Assembly: GCA_024860865.1 (NCBI GenBank)
Contig: JACRDV010000059.1
Span: 1-7,477, forward strand
Source of the DNA: JACRDV01 sp024860865 [NCBI: Methanobacteriota archaeon]
Lineage (GTDB): Archaea > JACRDV01
DNA: 7,477 nt
Direction of reading: 5' to 3'
Part shown: positions 6,733 to 7,477 of the stretch, in pieces
Numbering within the stretch: position 1 is the stretch's first letter
Layout of the letters: every line of letters starts with the position of its first letter
Notes under the pieces: model-generated
Told to the model about the DNA's origin: nothing
Databases searched by the model: none
The model's input: only the letters and a program-made list of their open reading frames with translations
Position numbers and translations under genes: made by a program

Positions 6733-7104
6733 CTAATCTATCGCTGCTTTCTTAGTTTTTTCGATTTTTTTACTGTACTGCCCACAAGATGGACAAAAAG
6801 CATCAATATTTGCCATTCTAGCACCACAGAAAGAACAGAACTTTATTACTGGAGCATGAGTCTGAGTCGGAAGAGTAGGGGTTAAAGGAGCTGGCTTACG
6901 AGTTACAGCTATTTCTCCTAAAATTACAGCTATTCCTCCTATTAATGCTATAGCGGACAAAAATAGAAATATTAAAAATATCGACCAACCAAAAAGAGAA
7001 TATATCCCACCTGGTCCAGATGTATAAAAATCAACGAGCGAAATAATTCCAAGTATTCCTACAGCAAGTAGAACCGAGGCAATAGCTATATCAGAAGCTT
7101 TAAT
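6733..7104 (-). CDS. Small membrane protein with C-terminal zinc ribbon; start codon uncertain (ATT?)
   Basis: From the proposed start the product has 123 residues. Helix 1 is at about 5-26 (IAIASVLLAVGILGII), a short loop follows with YTSGPGG, and helix 2 is at about 36-66 (hydrophobic, ending AVILGEIAV). A proline/threonine-rich linker leads to a zinc ribbon with CSFCG and CPSCG (C90, C93, C104, C107) and a lysine-rich tail. This layout is common among uncharacterised archaeal zinc-ribbon membrane proteins; no function can be given. The hydrophobic frame is open back to a stop at 7144-7146 but has no ATG, GTG or TTG until a TTG at 6960, which falls inside helix 2. GAGGGGG lies 5 bases before ATT at 7104, making ATT the best placed start. 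The alternatives are the 75-residue form from 6960 or a sequence error in the G run. Confidence 0.7.
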   Translation of the reverse strand: MKASDIAIASVLLAVGILGIISLVDFYTSGPGGIYSLFGWSIFLIFLFLSAIALIGGIAVILGEIAVTRKPAPLTPTLPTQTHAPVIKFCSFCGARMANIDAFCPSCGQYSKKIEKTKKAAID

Positions 7105-7109
7105 AGAGA

Positions 7110-7116
7110 CCCCCTC
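7110..7116 (-). promoter_or_regulatory. Ribosome binding site of the zinc-ribbon gene
   Basis: GAGGGGG on the minus strand has normal spacing (5 bases) to the ATT at 7104. It is the main reason for placing initiation there rather than at the TTG at 6960, which has no such site in the right place. Confidence 0.5.
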
Positions 7117-7128
7117 AAAGATGGCGAT

Positions 7129-7152
7129 GTTATAAGTTATTTGTTATAATTG
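7129..7152 (-). promoter_or_regulatory. Candidate promoter of the zinc-ribbon gene
   Basis: Two copies of TTATAAC occur on the minus strand, at 7143-7149 and 7129-7135. A TATA box at the first copy predicts transcription from about 7120, just before the GAGGGGG site, which would give a short leader of about 16 bases. The second copy would start the message too late to include that site. The region is AT-rich, so chance matches are expected. Confidence 0.35.
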
Positions 7153-7387
7153 AAAATTATCAAGCTTTTGAATTGAAACTATGTCTGACAGCACTTTCTT
7201 GAAATTAATCTAAATGGCTTTTTGGTATTCTTTTTTGGATAATTATCACTTAACAAAAACAGGACTAAGTTCATTACTCTGAGCAAGTGGGCATCTTTGT
7301 TTAAACTTAATATTTACTGTTAGCAAGGAGATAAGTTACTATGGATAGTATAATCTATCAAAAATCACGACTTTTGTAGTTAGGCGA
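7144..7387. other. Non-coding gap between two minus-strand genes
   Basis: About 245 AT-rich bases with stops in all frames. Besides the promoter candidate at its left end I see only T-runs on the minus strand that could terminate the gene entering from the right. There is also a 12-codon plus-strand frame after AAGGAG (7341-7379), too short to call a gene. Confidence 0.5.
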
Positions 7388-7477
7388 TTAGATTAAAGCA
7401 ACTCTAACATTGATGATGAAATAAAACGCTATTATTATTAGCGCAGCAGTATAAACTAACAAGAACAGAATTAAATA
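7388..7477 (-). CDS. C-terminal end of a probable membrane protein (partial)
   Basis: Reading the minus strand from the right edge, one frame is open for 29 codons to a TAA at 7388-7390. It is strongly hydrophobic: LILFLLVYTAALIIIAFYF, followed by a short tail IINVRVALI. This looks like a terminal transmembrane helix with one positive charge after it. The rest of the gene is outside the window, so no family can be given. AT-rich DNA readily yields hydrophobic translations, so this could be chance, although the same strand and the neighbouring membrane protein gene are consistent with it. Confidence 0.4.
   Translation of the reverse strand, partial: YLILFLLVYTAALIIIAFYFIINVRVALI

Noticed and set aside
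7341-7379. 12-codon plus-strand frame after AAGGAG
   Set aside because: Good ribosome-like site but the frame is very short, on the opposite strand to all neighbours, and without further support.
7411-7416. TGATGA resembling box C of a C/D guide RNA
   Set aside because: No CTGA box D or internal C'/D' pair at a suitable distance; the bases also fall in the proposed membrane protein tail.
7427-7443. CGCTA/TAGCG hairpin as a terminator
   Set aside because: Only 5 base pairs with no T-run after it on either strand, and it lies inside a plausible coding frame (codons for ALIIIA).
1-7477. CRISPR array, tRNA/rRNA genes, insertion sequence or phage genes
   Set aside because: No regularly spaced repeats, tRNA-like arms, transposase motifs or terminal inverted repeats were seen on either strand.

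Overview
The window is archaeal chromosomal DNA. It encodes an Orc1/Cdc6 replication initiator, the archaeal recombinase RadA (not RecA), and archaeal-type Mre11 and Rad50. It also shows BRE/TATA-like promoter elements with a probably leaderless transcript. The base composition is AT-rich. The sequence styles of Rad50 (GIMGSGKT P-loop, DEPTHNLD after Walker B), Orc1 (IVR at sensor 1) and the short zinc-ribbon membrane protein suggest a mesophilic TACK-type lineage, possibly Bathyarchaeia. That placement is an inference from memory of family patterns, not from a search.

Every gene I can support lies on the minus strand, so transcription runs from right to left. Reading in that direction: (1) the last 29 codons of a hydrophobic protein enter at the right edge (7388-7477). 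(2) A non-coding gap of about 245 bases carries a likely promoter. (3) A small two-helix membrane protein with a four-cysteine zinc ribbon follows (about 6733-7104); it has a good ribosome binding site but no ATG, GTG or TTG in a sensible place. (4) A 324-base gap (6409-6732) holds the orc1 promoter, a 13-base dyad and no convincing gene; it is a natural place to look for a replication origin. (5) A tightly packed gene string follows: orc1/cdc6, a 99-residue winged-helix protein, radA, a possible 46-residue small protein, mre11, rad50 and the start of a SAM-dependent methyltransferase that leaves the window at the left edge.

In the string, orc1 and the winged-helix gene overlap by 8 bases, the winged-helix gene and radA by 17, and mre11 and rad50 by 4 (TTGA). 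The methyltransferase starts 5 bases after the rad50 stop. The only sizeable break is the 155 bases between radA and mre11. The set joins origin recognition (Orc1/Cdc6), double-strand-break end processing (Mre11-Rad50) and strand exchange (RadA) in one probable operon, with a small DNA-binding protein as a candidate regulator. The usual archaeal partners HerA and NurA are not present here.

I found no mobile element, CRISPR array, tRNA or rRNA gene. This is mainly a core replication and repair locus. The points most worth checking are the non-canonical start of the zinc-ribbon gene, the small reading frame between radA and mre11, the gene grouping itself, and several substitutions at normally conserved positions (RadA FxxA motif, Orc1 sensor 1, Mre11 motif II).
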